A stretch of DNA of 64,000 nucleotides from Hyaloraphidium curvatum (taxonomy: Eukaryota > Monoblepharomycota > Hyaloraphidiomycetes > Hyaloraphidiales > Hyaloraphidiaceae): positions 930,001 to 994,000 of the forward strand of contig JAIVFI010000002.1 of the NCBI GenBank assembly GCA_025558095.1. Direction: 5' to 3'. The notes below the pieces were generated by a model. The model had not been told where the DNA came from and did not search any database. It saw nothing but the letters and a program-made list of their open reading frames with translations. Numbering within the stretch: the stretch's first letter is position 1; every line of letters starts with the position of its first letter. Both the position numbers and the translations under genes were made by a program. Positions 15,320 to 27,846 of this stretch are shown piece after piece.

Positions 15320-18300
15320 ATGCCGTCGATGCGCCGCGGGGGGCCGGGCCACGGCGCGCGGCGGCAGTACGACCCGGACGGGCGAGGGACGAAGAGCGGC
15401 AAGAGATATCTCGGCGACAAGATCAAAGAGCACTGGCAAAATGCCCAACAGGGCCTCTCGATGTTCAACGCCATTCGGACCTTTTCGGAGGGGCGACTGT
15501 TCGTGCTCGACTCCGGCGTGCTCATTGTCGACTTTTCGTGGATAGTGCATCGGGTGGCGCCCATGTTCGCTTGGGAGCTGGTTCAATTGGCTTTCGGCGA
15601 CGAGAACCTGGATCCTCTGAGCGCTGCGCAGGCCGAGGAAATCTTCACCAAGTTGGCCACGGGGCTGATGCGCGAGATCTGGAAGGCCCTGGCGCCCACG
15701 AACAGGCCGCTGCCGACGGGCTACCGGGTTGTCATCATCCACGAACTGACGGCGGAATCGGCCAAGGAACTGCTGCGCAAGGAGGGTCCGGGGGTGTCGT
15801 TGCCCGAGACAACGGCGGAGCTGGACGAGTTGCTCAGCCGCCATGGAGACTCGTGCCCGCTCCGTCCTCTTCCCTTGCTGGTTCCTGGCTATCAAGGAGG
15901 CGCAGCGGTTGCGGCGCTTGGTTCCGCCGTGCCGACGAACGGGGATGCTGCACCAGCGGAAGCCGCAAACTTCAACTTTCTGAGGAAGACCGACGTCGAA
16001 CGGGAAAGCCGGACTCGGTCTTCGGCGTCCGCGGCGTCCAAGGGCATCAAGCGCGTGCTGGTGGTTCACGGTGATGGGTTCAAGCGCACCAACAAAGTCG
16101 TCGATCCGCGGAGTAAGTGCGTCGACACGCATCTCTACACTGCGGCTGACGGGCATTGCGACAGAGCTTCCCGGTGCGCCACAGGCCGCGACAAACGTCC
16201 TTCTGTCGGACCCCATGTTCAAACTTTGCCTGTTCAGGGCGACCCAGAAGGTATTCGAGACTCCCGATATGAAGGACAAGCTGCCCGCCGTCGTCTCGCA
16301 CATTGTCGTCGGCGAGTTCGACCCGGCGGCCTTTGCCTACGGTGGGTTTCACGCCGCGACGTCGCCTGCGGTTTGGCGCCTTGTTCTGATGACTCCCGAA
16401 ACAGCGCGAAATGTCAAGGCGGAACGCGCTCCCAACGCCCGACCAACATTTGTCGGTGTCCTGACCGTCGATACCGACTTTTCCGCTTTCAACGTCGGCA
16501 GGTACATGGACGCCATGCTCGACGGCATCGGCAAGCAGAAGCGGCTCCTGCCGCTCGACAGGGTCAACCAGCTCTTTGGCGGCGGCTGCTCGCCGCTGGT
16601 CATCGCGTTCGCGGTGGCCGTCGGCGGCACCGACAACACTCTGCGTTACGGAATGGTGGGTGATGGTTTCGATGGCTTGCCGCCAAGACTGCGCTGACTT
16701 GCAGATCCAGGGTCCGAAGGCCGTGATCGACCTGCTAGACCAGCTCGGCCTTCGCAAGGACTACACGGAACGGGTGCCGGGCCAAGGCCCGCAAGAACTG
16801 CTCGACGCCCTCCCACGCGGGCCGCAGGTACCTGAAGAAGCATGTTGTCGAGTTTCTCGAGAAGGATGGGCAGGACATCGTCAAGGCCATCAATGCGTTC
16901 CAGAACCTGTCAGCAAATGGACATTGGCACCTGCCCACGCTCGAGATCGCCGCCGACCAGCTCAAACAGGATCCCTTTGCCGGCTTTGCCGGCAAGGGAA
17001 CGCTTGTCGGGGCTCATTTGGCAGCATGGGACGAGGAGCGCCACAGGCTTCGGAGGCCGAAGCTTCAACTTCGCTTCAAGGAGGTTGGTCGCTTCATTCC
17101 CCGCGATGCTGCGACTGGTCGGCCGATTTCTGACCTCGCTCGCGCAGATGAAGGACAATATAGGGAAGTTTCGTCGGGGTGAGCTGCCTCCCAAGGTCGA
17201 GCCGGATCGGGGAAACTACCCGCTCCGATGGTTGCGGGAGGTCAGGTTCAAGGCCGAGCGGCGGGAGCGGAGCGAGAAGGAGAAGAACAACAAGTACTTG
17301 AGACTTTACGGCGAGGAGAAGAAGGCCCAGGGCAAGAAGGTCGCCGCCGAGCAGGGCGTCGCCGAGCAGCAGGTCGCAGCCGAGAAGGTCGAGGTCGAGA
17401 AGTTTGAGGTCAAGACCGGCATCGAGAAGGTCGGGAACGGCAAAGAGGGCGGCGGCAGTGCGGGCCGGACGCGGGGCGACGGCGTCGCGCAGAACCCCGA
17501 CACCGGACTGTTTGAGCAGCTTTGGTTTGCAGCTTTTGCCAACCCTCATTTGCACCCCGCGCAGCCGGCGGAGAAGCTCGACGGCGACGAGGACGACGAC
17601 CGCTACGGCGACGACGTCAGTGTCACCGAAGGCGGCTCGCCTCGCTCGTCCTCTTCGGCATCTTCGTCTTCCTCCTCGCAGGCCGAGCCCCGGTTCGTGC
17701 CGAATCCCGGCGGTGTTGTTCCCCGCACCCTTTCGCAGCTGCCTCAGATCCCGGAGGAGCAAGGCATGGAGCAGCCCCGCGTGCTGACGGCGTCCCCCGA
17801 GCCGATGGAGGGCGTCGAAGAGTCCGACGTCGCGTCGTCGGCGGCGGGTTTTGGTGCGTCTGTCGCCGGAGAGAGCAAGGTGCGCTCGCCCGCTAAGCGC
17901 CTGAGCTCTGCCGGCTCCGATCTTGCTGGCGACGAGGGAGAAGGCGACGAGCACTCCGAGGGACCCGCGCCCAAGATCCGTACTCGTGGTGGCAAAGTTG
18001 CGAGCAGCGAGCGCTCCGCGTCGGTGGGCTCGGACAGAGGTTCCGGGGGGTCGAGATCCGGCGGGGACGGCTCGGACTCCGGCTCGGGTCGGGCGTCGCC
18101 GAGTTCGTCGCGGGGCAGGTCACCGGCGCCCTCGCGCAAGGGTGGTCGTGGTCGCGGTCGCGGTCGCGGTCGGGGTGCAAAGGCAGCGACTGCGGCAGGG
18201 GCTGGCCCGTCACCGGCAGCCGGCAAGGAGAAGGAGCCTGCTGCCGACCCGGCTGTTCAGCGTGCGCAGGATGTGGGGCGGGAGCTGCTGAAAGCAGTTG

Positions 18301-21300
18301 GCAAAATGTCTTTCAGGTAAGTCACGGTGCTATTCGGGAGTCATGGGAGCTGACCACGTACTAACTGCGATTGCAGCGGCCGGTTCCGCACCACGGGACC
18401 GCAGCAGGATGCGCTGTTTAGCTCCATCAAGGATGAACTGAATCAGGGGAATTACAAGAGCTTCCAGATGGTCGCCGAGGACATGGCCTGGGCCATCAAG
18501 AGCGGCGCCCGTGCGCGGGTCTTGGAGCTGGAAGAGCTGCTTGCGCGGGAGGGGTCCGAGGCAGAAATGAAAGCAGCGTGGGAGAAAGAGAAGAAGAACA
18601 TCAAGGCGGATGAGACGGTCATGATGGTGAGCTTGTCGAGGCTCGCGCTTGCGGACAGCACTGACACTTGTTCTCGTGCAGACAACCCTGCACCGAGTGT
18701 ACGACGATCTTGTCGAGCGACGTCGGCAGGCCGAGATCGAGCGTCAGGCGCCGGGCTCCAGCAGCTCGAAGAAGCCTAAGAAGAAGGGCATGGAGCACTC
18801 AGAGAACACCCTGAACAAGCGCTGCTTCTCCGCCATGAACGCGATCAAGAGCCGCCGCGGCCCAACGCTCGAGAATGCCATGAACCAGTACCGCATGACC
18901 TTCAACCGGGCGGCGAATCAAGTACTTGAAGCGCAAAAAGGTCTCTTTTACCCGGAGCTCCAGGTCGAGGCGATCTTCAACGAGGTCTTTGAGCTCATCG
19001 GGGACCAATTGGTCGGACCAGCCGAGCCCCGCCCGGCTCGCGACACGCCGGAGTGGAATGGTCGTCTCGAGGAGTTCCGTGCCGCGCTCGATGGAAGCAA
19101 TGCATTCGCTGTGTCAGGTGCTTCGTTTGTCGCCGAAGCGATCAAGACGATTGCTTCGCTGAACGTGCTCAGCCGCGCTGCGGGCCACGCGGCATTGCAG
19201 GCCGCCGCTGTGGAGGGCTCACCGGCGCTGAACCAGTTCACGGACTCCCGCTTCGGCGTGCCTGCTCCCTCTGCACCCTCTTCGCGCCCTGTGCGCGCTC
19301 GTCCTTCGAGCGGGAGTTCTGCAGACATTCCGGCTGGCGCTGGCCCGATCAAGGTCTCTTCCAAGGAGCCTTTGGCCGAGGATGACGGCGCTTTGGCTCT
19401 GTATGCGCACGCCCACCAGGCCGTCGTCACCGAGGCGCGAGCGACAGTCCAGCCAGATGATCGGACCGCCGTACAGTACAAGGCCGTGTTCAACCTGTTG
19501 AGGAGTGGACAAATTATGGAGCAAACCAGCTTCCGCCCCGGTACCAAGGAAGCGATGAAGTATTGGACCGTCTGCAGGTTCTCCCCTTTGGATCCCCCGT
19601 TCAAGCGGGAGGCCTTACTGGCCTTGGAGCCTCCGATCGAGGCGGCCGGGGCTGGACAAGAAGCGAACGCCGAGACGGTGGCCGAACAGCCGGATGAGAC
19701 GGTGGCGCCGGCCGAGCCTGCGGACGTGCCAATGGAGCCGGCGGACCCGGCCGCTCGGTTGCCCGCGGGGCAGCCGTTCCACGGCATCACGGCGGCGCAG
19801 TTCGAGGAACAGACCGCGGTAGTTCAGCCGGGCTGGAGGAAGGCGCTGGCAACCACGACCTCGACGGATCTCATCTGCACGCGAGCGCGGCCATCGAGCT
19901 CACGCAGTGGTCCTGCGTGGCGCTGGTTCCTCACCCTGACGGTAGCGGCCGCCTCCTCCTCGCGATGAAGTCGCCGCACCCCATCTTCTCCGTCTCGTCG
20001 ACCGGTGTCGCCGTTGACAGCCCACTCGTCTTTGCCGCGCAGCTCCTTTTGCCCCTGCTCCTGCGCCGCATGACCAAGCTGCGCGCTGGCGACGAGCTCT
20101 TCGACCAGCACTCGGACTGGACCGGCGGAGTCCCGCCACAACTCGCTGGCTACGCCCGCGCGGCCCTCCAGCCCGCGATCAGGCGGGCGATGGAGCTCCT
20201 CGCCGAAGGCGGCTTCGACGTCATGCTCCGCGGACGGCTGCAAGGCGATGGCCTCAACAGCGCGGCGGCGTTCGAGAAGGAGGAGGACGAGCTGTCGGCC
20301 CCACGGGTGCGCAGCTCCGTGCCGTCGTCCATGATCGCGCCCGAAACCAGCGTCAAGGCCATCGCGCCGGTGCTGGGGACGAGAACGCTCGCCACCTTCC
20401 TGGACCGCGAAATGCTGCCGGTTTCCCGCCTGCTCCCGGAACGCGTGAAGGATTCCCTGGACATCAAGGCCGACGCCGCTTTGCAAGGCCAGCTCGTTCG
20501 GATCGCGACGGAAGGCAACGACGCCAACGCCATTCCCGACAAGCTGCGCAAGAGCGCGCGTGGCTTGTTGGCGCGGACGGCGCGTGGCAAGTCGGGCAAG
20601 GCACAGGTGCTGAAGGCCGCGCGCGGGGACGGTGAAGAGGACGAGGACGGTGACCTGGACGATTCAGGGGACGAAGAAGACGACAGCGAGGAACCTGGCG
20701 AGGAGCCGGCTGCAGGAAGCGCGCTGGAGAGAGTTCGCACGTGGTCTACACGGTGGCGAGATACCATCGCCAAGCGGCAGTGGTCGGCAGCTCGCAAGGC
20801 GGCCTCGGAAGCTCTCCTTGCGGCTCTGGACACCTTGTTTGCCAACAGCACCGAGGAGGCTGATGTTCAGCTCGCTGTTTTGGACCTCTTGAACCTGGAC
20901 GACGACGTGCAAAGGCTCTTTCTATCTGGCAACTGGACGCAGGCCGCTCTCAACTCGGCCGCAACCGCAGCACGATTCGCCATCGAGACTCTACCCGAGT
21001 TTCGTGCTCTCGTTCCTGTTCCCTCGGCACGCGCAATCTCCATCCCCATCACCGGGACCCTTGCGGCGCGCCTCTTGGTCTCCTGGATCAGGACCTGCAC
21101 CTCGGAGACCAGGGTCGCGGTGGCGAAAAACTTGTCAGCAACGCTGTTCGGGATGCAGCAGCGGGGAACAGTTAAGCCCCAGGATGCGGCCGACATCAGG
21201 GCGATCATCGCGAAAATCGAGCTCGGGTCGGACATCGCCGCCACATCCTTTGCCCCTCACCTCCTCTTTGCATTCGAGGCGCTCTTTGCCGGACTTCCTC

Positions 21301-23535
21301 CTCTCGATCCGCGACCACGAGTGGTTCAACGCGGCGATCGAACTCTTCAGCTCCCTCCGCAATTGATCCCCAGGCCGTTCCTCCAGACCAACGGCTACTC
21401 AACCGTTCCTCTCGGAACCGTTCCGGCTCACCACACCGCGCGCAAGACTGGCAGCGCCGCCGTCACCAAGTATGGAGCCGAGGTCCTCGGCGTCAACTCG
21501 TCCCGCGGCGAGAACATCATCATGGTGAGCCAATTGCCTGGGCCACCTGACAGCGAGCCATCTTCTGACTTGCTGGCACCTGCAGCGCTCCCGTACGCGC
21601 CGCGATTACACTCTGCCGGAGCAACCCGCCGCCGCCGTCGACGTCGCCCCTCTCCCCGCTCAACGGGCCGGAACGGCTCAGCTGATGGACACGGAGACTA
21701 CCGACGACGCCATGAACACGGACGTGGATTTGCTCGAGGCGCCTCAGCAGGAATTCGGGGTCCAGTTGCGGCCCGACGTGGAGGACCTGGAAATGTCAGA
21801 GGCACTACGGGAGGGCTCTACCTCCGAGGAACGCCCAGCCGTGGAGCCTGCCGCCGCCGCGGAGCCTGCCGCCGCCGCGGACGGAAGTCAGCTGCGCCCT
21901 ACCTCCTCGCTGCCCTACCTGCGTGCTCTGCAGCTGCACATTGGAGGGCGTCCGGATCCTCTTCATGCCGAGGGCATCGAGCCGCTACTGCCTCGGGATG
22001 CTCCCGCTGCGGCCGCTGCTCCGCCACCGGGATCGTCGTCGGACTCTTCCCCCACGGCTCCGCCAGCCCCGATCGACGAGGACCTGATCTTCGGCCCGGA
22101 CATGAGCGACACCAGCATCGACATGCTGAGGCATCTGCTTGGCAAGTGCTCGTTCGGAGCCGGTGCCTCCCGCACCGACGGCGCCTTCCGCGGCTGCATC
22201 CCGGAGGCCGCCTTCACCGTCCACCCTGCCAACCCGGCTTTCTCGACGCAATCGTTTGTGATGAAGCAGGGCGGACCCCGCTGCTTCGTCCCGCTCATGT
22301 TCCGGACCGCGGACCCGGACTACGCCCGCTCCGTCATGCTCAACGTACCCTTTGTGTGTCTCGACGTCGGCGACAAGATCACCGCCATCTCGGTGCTCAT
22401 GGCCTACGTAAAGCCGGACGACTCGATCGGCGTCGCTATCACGCGCTTCCACGTCAAGAACACGACGGACAAGGCGAAGCACGAGTCGGCACGAGCGGCT
22501 GCCGAGGCGCAGAAGGACGACAAGTACCGCGCCGACTTCCAGTCCTACACGTCTGGCGCCGGCAAGGCCCGGACCTGGAGCAAGTTCGAGTTCGACGCGT
22601 ACACCCAGAACCTCCTCGACACAGCCGGCCCGATCTTCGACCAGTCGTACAGCCGCGAGTCGCTCAAAGCCACCGAGACCCTCAACCGCGAAAAGGACTC
22701 GCACCTATACAAGATCCTCAACGATATGCTGTTCGCGGTCGATCGCACCCAGCTCATGGTGACCCAGATCCAGGCCAGCTACGCCGCGGCGAAAGAGTGG
22801 GAGAAGCTGCAGAAGCCTGCGGCAGAGGAGCCACGGCAAGACGGGGAGCCGCAGCACTCGCCTGCCGAGGCCGAACACGCGCAGGCGGCTACGATTGCGG
22901 AGGAGCTGATGGAGGCGATGGCGCCGGAGATGGAGCGGGTGCTCGACGAGGCTGATCGCGCAGCAGGGGCAGAACAGGCGGCCGCAGAGGAGCAGGCACA
23001 GCAAGGCGGACCAGCAGCTGACGGGCAGCACGAGGAGGACAAGGAGCGCGCGCGGCGCGAGCAGCGCAACGCCTTCATCGCCGGCAAGGTCAAGGAGGCG
23101 GTCGAGAGCCTCAGGGCTGAGCTTGCCGACGGCCGCAAGGAGCACTACAACCCGATCGTGATCATCGGCGACGGCGGCCATGGCGGGCGAACCCCGGATC
23201 CTGACTCCCTCGCCGGGTTCCTGATGCGGCTGTTCCTCGTGATCTTGCTCATTGAGTGGGGCACTTCTCAGGTAGGCTGGAGCGTTCTGCACCTGCGTGA
23301 CTTTGGCTGACGCATCTCCCAGCGCTGCCCTTCGTGCTATTCGAAGCTGCTCCCTACGAAGGACCTCCACATCAAGGACTGTCCCTCGTGCCCCGGACAC
23401 GACGGCACCGGCATGCTTCGGGTGGAGAAGAACGTTTCCGCGACTCTCTGCTTTTATCGAATCTTTCTTCACATCCTGGCAACGGGCACGCGGCCTCCGG
23501 CCTTCCGTGACCCGACTGCCAAACTCACTACCTGA
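15320..23535 (+). CDS. Gi­ant XPG/FEN-like nuclease fused to Fanzor/TnpB-like RuvC + Zn-ribbon domain
   Basis: Ten exons read through without interruption: 15320..16112, 16165..16655, 16705..16773, 16838..17083, 17148..18316, 18377..18626, 18682..19757, 19823..21524, 21586..23271 and 23323..23535 (2,564 residues). The junctions near 16774-16837 and 19758-19822 are tentative. The N-terminus looks like a FEN1/XPG PIN fold: LIVDFSWIVHRV (Asp71), VVGEFDPAAFAYGG, VLTVDTDFSAFN (Asp367, Asp369), VGGTDN (Asp421) and an H3TH-like IQGPKAVIDLL. A middle region of about 1,700 residues holds a Lys/Glu coiled coil, an RG repeat and acidic tracts; I recognise nothing there. The C-terminus looks TnpB/Fanzor-like: RuvC-I VCLDVGDKITAI (Asp2192), IVIIGDGGHGG, then IEWGTSQRCPSC...DCPSC (zinc ribbon) and KNVSATLCFYRIF. 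It could be a mobile-element protein or a domesticated nuclease. Both domain calls are motif-based and need a structure-aware search. Confidence 0.6.
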
Positions 23536-23873
23536 CAAACGAACCAGGTACTTTAGCTGAATGCGTGAGTGCACTGTGGTCGTGCATCGTGGATAGTTTA
23601 CTCATGCGATAAGCTGTTTCGTGGAATTGGTGTTATCCTTTGCGTTTTGGTGGCGGTTCCCGGATTCCAGAGCAGCAGCATCCGTGTATTTAGGGGTCCG
23701 ACGCTGGGCCAAACAGTCGTCCCCGAATCCAGCCCTCCCGAGTCCCCCCGCGCCGCATCGCCGGCGCACACCCGGCGGTCCGCAGCAGCACCGAGGGCTT
23801 GTCTCCGTTCGTCGGGGCGGCGGCGCACCAGCGGGACCCAGTGTTGCCGGAACCCGCCCGCCGCGCGCCGACG
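23536..23873. other. Short intergenic stretch, no gene recognised
   Basis: This is the 3' flank of the giant gene and the upstream region of the RhoGEF gene. Nothing recognisable is seen on either strand. Confidence 0.35.
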
Positions 23874-26800
23874 ATGGAGACGTCGCCGACGGCTTTCACG
23901 ACGCACCGCGTCGACCCGCTGCGGCGCATGCTCGCCGATGCGGTCGGCAAGGTCGACGCGGGCAGGCGGGAGGTAATTGCTGCCGCCGGCGCGGGCAGCG
24001 GGGGACGACACTGACGCCGCATTCAAGGACGGCTTCAACGCACTCCTCCTGGCCGCCTCGGCCGCGCTCGATCGCCTCCAACTGCTCGGCCCGAGCTGCC
24101 TGAAACGTAGGCCATCGGTGTCCTCCTTCGAGTCCCCCTCGTCTGACGATGTTTGCCCCCTCGATCCCCCGCAGCCTCCCCCGCCGACGCTTTCGACGCC
24201 GCCGCGGCCTACGTCGACATCCTCCGCACCGCCTCCTCCAAGCTCTCGGCGCTGTTCCTCCCCCCGCGCGCGCCCCACGACGTCGACGCCGCGCTGCAGG
24301 CCGTCGCGGACGCCATCGCCGCCGTCGCGGGGGGGCTTGCCCCCGAGGACGAGGGCGGGTCGCCGACCACCGCGACGCAGCAGCTGCCGGACGCGGGCGA
24401 CAGGCTGCCCAAGTTCGAGGTGGTGGTCACGGAGACCGCGCCCGCGGCGGAGCCCGAGGCGGTGGAGGCGGATGCGGAGCGCGGGGCACAGACGGGCGCC
24501 GCCGAACAGGCATCCGACGCGGCGCCCGAGGGCGGCGACGGCGCAGGCACTCCCTCCCGCGGCCGCAAGATGCACCTCGAGGTCGACACCGAGTCGGCCA
24601 AGAAGAAGCGGCTGGACAAGCGGACGTCCAAGGAGAAGCTCGCCGACGCCATCGCCGAGGCCCTCGAGGGCGTCTCGGAAGCGCGCTCGCCCGCGGACGA
24701 CTGGGTGCTCGCGGGGTCGCCGTCCGTGAGCATGCGGTCGCTGCTCAACTCGAGGCAGGGGAGCTCGGCGACCATCATTCGCAAGCCCAAGGTGCTGCCC
24801 CCCGTCGTCGGGAGCAGGCTGCAGTCGCCCGCGGTCGACGTCGGCGGGGTCATCGCCGTGACCGCGACCGAGGGTGCGGCAGAAGCCACGGCAGAGCAGC
24901 AGGACGAGCTCTCGGTGCAGCTCGTCGACGACTCCGAGCCGGCCCCCACCCCGCAGCCCGAGCCCACCCCCTCCTCCGAGGACCCCTCGTCCTCGGACCC
25001 CGCATCCGGCGACCCCGCCGCCGACGACGCCGATGCCGACGTCCCCCCCGGCCCGTGGAGCGCCTCGGCGTCGATCGCCCCCAGCCTCGCCGGCTCCGAG
25101 GACCACCTCGCCGCCATCCCCGCGCGCGGCAGCTCCATCGTCATCCCCCTGCGCGGGCAGTCCCTGCTCCGCGGCGCGTTCGGGGAGCATGCCCCGCCGG
25201 CGCGCAAGGACTCGCTGCGCTCGGCGAAGGGGGGGTCGCCGGGCGAGGGTGGGATGCGGAGGTGCTGGTCGATGGAGAGGACGTCGAGCATGACGAGCTT
25301 CGGGTACGGCACGCTCAAGCCCGAGAAGAGGCCATCGACGATCCAGGAAGGTGGGCCGTCACCCGGGGAACGCCTCCATACGTGAGCGGCTCTGATGCGT
25401 GACCTGTGTTGCCAGCGCAAGGCGCGAATCAGAAGATCTGGAACAGCTACCAGTCGATCATCGCCGAGCATAGGGCCAAGAACGAGCCCATCCCCGAGGA
25501 GCTGGTGCGCATCACCCTTTCGTGTCACGGAAGGACGCACGGCTGACCAGTACACCGCCAGGCGTGGAATACGATGCACTCGATGATCCAGACGTTCGCC
25601 GAGGCTAGGGAGCAGTGGGACAGGATGAAGCCCCGGCGCTTCGGGCCGGGCGCCAATGAAACCAATCTGCCTCCCCTGCCTCGGAACCTGTGGGCATCGG
25701 CGCTTGCAATGAGCCTTTGTGCATCTGATTCACGCCTCCCGCACCACAGGAGCAGCAGGGGAAGTCCCAACACCAAGTCGCCCGGGCTCGACTCGGCCGT
25801 CAGCGACACCTCGAACGTCTCACCGCACAGCACGGACTCGGCCGCCACCGCCGTCCCCACCAGCGCCCGCTCCCCCGCCTTCGACCTCACCCCCTCGGGC
25901 GACGACCCGGTCCCCGAAGAGGTCCGCCAGAAGCGGCTGGAGCAGTGCGCCATGATCGTGCGCGAGATCTACGAGACCGAGCTCACCTTCAAAGACAACA
26001 TGGGCATCCTCACCGGCGCCCTCGGCCAGCAGATGCGCTCGGCGGCGGCCAACCCCGACGGGCCGCTGCTGCCGCTCTTCGACGTCGAGACCATCTTCAA
26101 GCACGCGCCGGACCTGCTCATATTCAGCCACTCGCTGTGCAACGAGTTCAGGGCCGCATCGGAGAGGTTCGTCGAGGACCAGAGCGCGATCGGGAGGGTG
26201 TTTGCCAACAACGTGGGTGGACGATGACGGGGGTTTCGGCTCGGTGACTGACGGATGCGGCCGGCAGTTCGGGGGTTTCGACATCTTCATCCGCTTCGTC
26301 ACCAACTACTCGCGCGCCAAGGCGACCATCCGCCGCAACGAGCGGGACTCGGCGCAGTTCAAGAAGTTCCTCGCGGAGCGGCAGAGCAGCCCCGAGTGCA
26401 AGAAGCAGGACATCCACTCGTACCTGATCATGCCCATCCAGAGGGCGATGCGGTACTACCTCTTGCTGCACAGTGGGTGCATCGCACGGTCGTGTGCGTT
26501 TCAAGTTACTGACAGTACATTCCTTTGCAGCGCTGCTCAAGAAGATGGACCCGGCAAACACCGAGGCCTACAACCTGATCGAGAACGCGTGCCTGTACAT
26601 GAACGAGATCAGCCAGATCATGAACTGCATGCAGCAGCAGGAGGAGGAGTTCAACGGCCTGTTCGAGATGCACGACCTTGTCGAGTACTGCCCCGATACG
26701 ATCCTGTCGGCCACCAGGCGACTGGAAAAGTCGTTCGTGTGCGAGGATCTCGGCAAGCACAAGCGGCACATGAAGCTCTTTGTCCTCACGGACCTCGTCA

Positions 26801-27732
26801 TCTTTGCTCGCATGAAGAAGGACAGCAAGGACGACTACGACGCCGTCCTGAGCGGGGAAAAGGACCAGGAGGCCCTGGCCAAGGGCAAGCGGCGGTACGC
26901 GCTCAAGGAGATGTGCTTCAACAACCACATTCGGGTGCAGGAGGCCAAGGACGGCGATGGTGGGTCGCTCGCTGCGCGACGATTGGCGTGCAGCTTACTG
27001 GATTCTGCAACAGACGCCAGTATCCTCCGGGTCCACCTTGTGAACCCCTTCCGAATCGACGGCGACGGCAAGAGGAAGGAGAAGGTCGTGTCGAGGCGCA
27101 CGTCGACGAGCTCCAAGGCCCGCAGCAGCTCCCTGGCTGCGCAGCGCAACAACTCCACGGTGACGCAGAGGAGCAGCTCGGCGCACCGCAGCAACTCGGC
27201 CACGCCGCAAAAGACGGGCAAGTGGCCCTTCAGCAAGCCCGTCGCCGAGGTTGCCGTGCCCGAGGCGGACAACGAATGCGACGACGATGCGGATTCCTTC
27301 TCGATCGCACCTTCGATCGTCCCCTCGGAACTTTCCAGCCGCGCCGCGAGCCCGTCCCGCAGGCCCGACGAGGCCGCCGACGTTTCGAGGGCTGGAACGA
27401 TGAGGAGCATGGCCGAGTCGACTGCCGTGGGCGGCGACGTTTCGCGGGCCGGCACGATGCGCAGCACCGCCGAGACTGCGTCCAACGGCACCGAGATCGC
27501 CCGGGTCGGCACGATGAGGAGCATCGCCGAATCGGCGGCCAGCAACCGCACCAGCATCTACGTCGACGACGCGGCGTCGGTGTTTGAGAACGTGGACGAT
27601 GACAGCGAGATCGTCTCGCTGTCGCTCAAGTTCCAGGACGGGGCCGCCCGCGAGGACATTGTGCGCCTCATCCGCCAGCTTTCCACGGTGCCCATGGTCC
27701 GCCGCGACTTTGTGGGCGAGTTTGTGCTGTGA
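23874..27732 (+). CDS. RhoGEF (DH-PH) protein with long regulatory N-terminus
   Basis: This activates Rho-family GTPases by nucleotide exchange. The 5' end is tentative: a frame from ATG 23874 (METSPTAF) precedes a second coding block (TDAAFKDGFNALLLAASAAL), but I could not find a phase-consistent splice between them. Downstream the frame is clear. It has an acidic, low-complexity region of about 400 residues, then short exons reading IWNSYQSIIAEHRAKNEP and WNTMHSMIQTFAEAREQW. The DH domain follows (IVREIYETELTFKDNMGIL, DIFIRFVTNYSRAKATI, and the diagnostic HSYLIMPIQRAMRYYLLL). A PH-like region follows (HKRHMKLFVLTDLVIFARM, ILRVHLVNPF). The C-terminal tail contains three near-identical 19-20-residue repeats and ends RRDFVGEFVL. 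Confidence 0.82.
27412..27542 (+). repeat. Triplicated protein repeat in the RhoGEF tail
   Basis: Three consecutive units begin DVSRAGTMRSMAES, DVSRAGTMRSTAET and EIARVGTMRSIAES, spaced about 60 bp apart. The shared core is (S/A)R(A/V)GTMRS.AE. Serine and arginine spacing suggests a phosphorylation or 14-3-3-type docking segment; that role is inference. Coordinates are approximate, since the first unit begins a little upstream of the start given. Confidence 0.75.
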
Positions 27733-27846
27733 GCCAAGAATGTGGCAACGAATTGGACGGGGATGGATGTTGGAGATACCCACGATACCAACGAAACACA
27801 GCTGATCAGAGCATTATGTACCTGAGCGAGGATACACACGAGCACG

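Noticed and set aside
14686-23700. Terminal inverted repeats bounding the XPG-Fanzor-like gene as a transposon
   Set aside because: No matching inverted ends or target duplication were visible by eye; a computed search of about 14.6-15.3 kb against 23.5-24.0 kb would be decisive.
23598-25190. A 530-codon minus-strand frame opposite the RhoGEF N-terminus
   Set aside because: It is Gly/Arg low-complexity sequence with no motif. The plus-strand frame continues into a clear DH domain.
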